Source: Miniphocaeibacter sp012841535
Lineage (GTDB): Bacteria > Bacillota > Clostridia > Tissierellales > Peptoniphilaceae
DNA length: 64,000 bases
Direction: 5' to 3' (one strand)
Assembly (NCBI RefSeq): GCF_049274025.1
Contig: NZ_JBASRV010000012.1
Positions 61,592 through 64,000 of the stretch are shown here, in pieces. Positions within the stretch are counted from its first letter, which is position 1; each line of letters opens with the position of its first letter. The notes under the pieces are model-generated. The model was not told where the DNA came from and did not search any database. It worked only from the letters and a program-made list of their open reading frames with translations. The position numbers were made by a program, and so were the translations under genes.

Positions 61592-62440
61592 TTAAATATC
61601 CCTATTAATTAAATATTTAACTAAACTATTAAGAAAATACGTGTCTTTTTTAAATTTATTTAAAATCCCCAGTGCTTTATTAGAGTATTCTAATAGTATT
61701 CTTTCAGCATTGTCTTTTGATGTATAATTAGCAAAAGTAATCTTTCCTATTTTTTTATCCTCTTCATAATCTAAAATATCGTCTTGAATTTGAAAAGACA
61801 ATCCTAAGGCATATCCAAATTCTTCGGCTAGTTTGATTTCATCACTATTAGCCTTACCTAAAATAGCACCACATTTACAAGCAGCCATAATTAATCCGCA
61901 GGTTTTTTTATTATACATATCTAAAATCTGATCTGAATTTAAAAATTCATTGGATATATCTAAAATTTGACCAGTTATCATACCATTTCTTCCTGCCTTA
62001 TATGCCAAATACCTACCTGCTTCAATAACACTATCTTTTTCTTTTGTTTTATAAATAATGTCCAAGACAATTTCATTTGAAGTATTAAGTAAATTATCTC
62101 CAACAAGTATGGCTATATCCTCACCAAACTTCTTATGGACAGTTAGTTGACCTCTCCTATAGTCGTCATTATCCATAGAAGGTAAGTCATCATGAACTAA
62201 GGAATAATTATGTATTAATTCCAAAGCTATTGCAAAATCATAAATATAGTCATCTTCTTTAGAGAATAGTTTTGCAAATTCAATAAGTAAAATTGGTCTT
62301 AACCTTTTTCCCCCATTTATAATTGCATATTTAGAAGCTTTTGATAGTATATCATCATCTGTAAAAACTGTATTTAATTTTTCATTAATTATGTTTTGTT
62401 TAATTTGTAAATCTGTTTTAAAATTATTTCTACTCTTCAT
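61592..62440 (-). CDS. ispA: Polyprenyl synthetase (farnesyl diphosphate synthase type)
   Basis: A 282-residue short-chain prenyltransferase. The first aspartate-rich motif is HDDLPSMDNDDYRRG (83-97), with the two-residue insertion of the bacterial FPP/GGPP type; the second is QIQDDILDYEEDKK. The end is slightly shorter than the usual 290-297 residues. It overlaps xseB by 11 bases, a classic order. Together with ispH in the operon it belongs to isoprenoid synthesis. Confidence 0.95.
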   Translation of the reverse strand: MKSRNNFKTDLQIKQNIINEKLNTVFTDDDILSKASKYAIINGGKRLRPILLIEFAKLFSKEDDYIYDFAIALELIHNYSLVHDDLPSMDNDDYRRGQLTVHKKFGEDIAILVGDNLLNTSNEIVLDIIYKTKEKDSVIEAGRYLAYKAGRNGMITGQILDISNEFLNSDQILDMYNKKTCGLIMAACKCGAILGKANSDEIKLAEEFGYALGLSFQIQDDILDYEEDKKIGKITFANYTSKDNAERILLEYSNKALGILNKFKKDTYFLNSLVKYLINRDI

Positions 62441-62663
62441 TTAAAAAATTCATCTCATCTATTTCTTCAATATTATTATTGGAAATTATTTTAATTTTAC
62501 CTTCTTCTCTTTCTAAAATCTTAGATAATTTATTATGAAGTTTAATTCCTTCCTCGTATAATAAAACATTTTCTTCTAGGGAAATATCTCCATTTTCCAT
62601 TTTTTCTAAAATTTCATTTAATCTTTCAATACCCTTTTCATATTCACTAAAATTATTACTCAA
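62430..62663 (-). CDS. xseB: Exodeoxyribonuclease VII small subunit
   Basis: A 77-residue two-helix protein with the family pattern YEKGIERLNEILEKMENGDI then SLEENVLLYEEGIKLHNKLS. It forms exonuclease VII with XseA, degrading single-stranded DNA. The start is TTG at 62663, overlapping xseA by 8 bases. Confidence 0.96.
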   Translation of the reverse strand: MSNNFSEYEKGIERLNEILEKMENGDISLEENVLLYEEGIKLHNKLSKILEREEGKIKIISNNNIEEIDEMNFLNEE

Positions 62664-63993
62664 ATTTATTCTCCTTACTTTCTATTAATGCATTTGCTTC
62701 ACCATCATGAAAATAAATCTTAACATTGTCATTGACATTAATATTATTTATACTTCCTACAGGTTTATTATCTAAATATACCTTCGCATACCCATATTTT
62801 AAGACTTTATTTGAATCATAGGTATCTAATTTAATTTTAAAACTATCTATTTTGAATTTTTCTTTAGAAAGTAAATTATTTATATTCATATTTAACAATT
62901 TATTTAAAACTTGTAATTTTTCTTTTTCTTTTTGAATTCTATTAATTGGATTAAAATTTTTAATTTTTAAATAAATATTATCAATCTTATTCTTTTCAGA
63001 ACTAAAATAGTTCAAATTGTTTTTTTCAAGTCTTTCTTTTATATAGGTTAATTCTTTTTTTAGGTTAATAATCCTTTCTTTAGGATTATAGTAATTAATT
63101 TCCTTATAATAAAAATCTAAAAGTTTTTTTTCTTCAACAAAGTAATTATAAAAATACTTATTTAATAAATTAAATGATTCATTTAAATTGTTTTTTAAAT
63201 CTTCAATTTTAGGTGTTGCTAATTCAGCAGCTGCTGTTGGTGTTGCTGCTCTAAGATCTGCAACATAATCAGATAACATATTATCAATTTCATGACCGAC
63301 TGCAGATATTACTGGAGTTTTAGTGTTATAGATTTCATACAACAAACCTTCATCATTAAAACTATTTAAATCTTCAAAAGATCCTCCACCTCTACCAATA
63401 ATAATAGTATCTACAAGTTTAGACTCATCAAAAAATTTTAATCCCTCTATTAAATTTTCAGCAGCTTCATTTCCTTGAACTTTTGAAGGATAAATATAGA
63501 TATTAGCTATTGGAAACCTTCTTCTTATAGTATTTATAATATCCCTAACTGCTGCTCCTGTTGGAGATGTTATAACACCTATGGAATTAGGCATATTAGG
63601 AATGTTTACTTTATGGTCAGATGAAAACAAACCTTCTTTTGCTAGTTTGCTCTTTAAAATTTCAAATTGTTGATATATATCACCTATACCATCTGATACT
63701 ATTTCCTTAACTAATAATTGATAATAACTTCCATAATCATAAGTTGTTAATGAACCTCTCGCAATTACTTTCATTCCATCTTTTATAGATATGGTTTTTG
63801 CTAATTCCATATTTTTAAATATAATACATCTTAAGGATGCTGCTTCATCTTTTAAAACAAAATAAACATTACCTGATGATATCTTAAAATTAGAAACTTC
63901 ACCTTCAACGTGTAAATTTGCCAAAATTGGGTCACGTTTAACTAAAGAATTAATATATTTACTTAATTCCTTTATTTTTATAGCTTTTGTCAT
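62656..63993 (-). CDS. xseA: Exodeoxyribonuclease VII large subunit
   Basis: A 445-residue subunit. The OB-fold includes ILANLHVEGEVSNFKISSGN, the catalytic core GVITSPTGAAVRDI and IIGRGGGSFEDLNSFNDE, then a coiled-coil region and a C-terminal LKYGYAKVYLDNKPV. The ATG at 63993 fits the family N-terminus, but only seven bases lie beyond it, so an upstream start or a leader gene cannot be judged. The operon probably continues outside the window. Confidence 0.94.
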   Translation of the reverse strand: MTKAIKIKELSKYINSLVKRDPILANLHVEGEVSNFKISSGNVYFVLKDEAASLRCIIFKNMELAKTISIKDGMKVIARGSLTTYDYGSYYQLLVKEIVSDGIGDIYQQFEILKSKLAKEGLFSSDHKVNIPNMPNSIGVITSPTGAAVRDIINTIRRRFPIANIYIYPSKVQGNEAAENLIEGLKFFDESKLVDTIIIGRGGGSFEDLNSFNDEGLLYEIYNTKTPVISAVGHEIDNMLSDYVADLRAATPTAAAELATPKIEDLKNNLNESFNLLNKYFYNYFVEEKKLLDFYYKEINYYNPKERIINLKKELTYIKERLEKNNLNYFSSEKNKIDNIYLKIKNFNPINRIQKEKEKLQVLNKLLNMNINNLLSKEKFKIDSFKIKLDTYDSNKVLKYGYAKVYLDNKPVGSINNINVNDNVKIYFHDGEANALIESKENKFE

Positions 63994-64000
63994 TCCATCA

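Noticed and set aside
1..64000. CRISPR arrays, insertion sequences, prophage, toxin-antitoxin or other defence modules
   Set aside because: No spaced direct repeats, transposase or integrase genes or typical defence proteins were seen; almost every interval is taken by recognised housekeeping genes.

Overview
The window is a gene-dense chromosomal segment from a very AT-rich, anaerobic Gram-positive bacterium of the Clostridia/Tissierellia type. This rests on Rho-independent terminators, T-box leaders, AGGAGG ribosome binding sites with many TTG starts, a type A RNase P RNA, the IspH-ribosomal protein S1 fusion, pyruvate phosphate dikinase with its regulatory protein, and a selenocysteine-containing betaine reductase. 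No phage, insertion sequence, CRISPR array, rRNA or tRNA gene was seen. Nearly all genes are housekeeping genes in long, overlapping operons. The genus cannot be named from the sequence alone.

Left part (0.2-8.2 kb, minus strand): miaB-mutS-mutL-miaA-ynbB. mutL is broken by a frameshift inside a short TA dinucleotide tract. At 8.4-14.1 kb lies the one clearly accessory metabolic block: a BCCT betaine-type transporter, grdI and grdH (betaine reductase protein B, with an in-frame UGA selenocysteine codon), a TetR-family regulator and a DUF3841-like gene. Two copies of a 14-bp palindrome lie in the transporter promoter and a third lies just after the predicted start of the DUF3841-like transcript, which suggests one regulon.

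14.2-30 kb (minus strand): a tRNA wobble-uridine hydroxylation/methylation pair (trhP-like, trmR), then ylbF-like, RNase J, Fur-family, yrzB, ruvX, an Fe-S aldo/keto reductase, ireB, alaS, an AI-2E family permease, an Rrf2 regulator, DegV, and leuS behind a T-box leader whose specifier reads CTT (Leu). 29.65-36.25 kb is a plus-strand island: a 30-residue membrane miniprotein, recX, a GIY-YIG protein, asnA, the PPDK regulatory protein and ppdK, interrupted by a second, minus-strand degV.

36.3-44.3 kb (minus strand): a complete aspartate-to-lysine operon (lysA, lysC, asd, dapA, dapB, ddh) behind a strong promoter and a lysine riboswitch, then trpS behind a T-box with a TGG specifier, then rnpB. 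44.3-49.8 kb: dgt-dnaG-rpoD-trmK-nif3-like, the macromolecular synthesis operon. 49.9-64 kb: eighteen tightly coupled genes from xseA to ispH-S1, covering DNA repair (xseAB, recN), isoprenoid synthesis (ispA, ispH), arginine control (argR), chromosome segregation (scpAB), RNA modification (tlyA, rluB, mnmM), lipid synthesis (plsC) and cytidylate kinase with an unusual N-terminal extension.

The observations most worth following are the mutL dinucleotide frameshift, the betaine reductase regulon with its shared palindrome, the miniprotein coupled to recX, and the extended Cmk. No wholly new multi-gene system was found; the nearest is the DUF3841-like gene apparently tied to the betaine operon.
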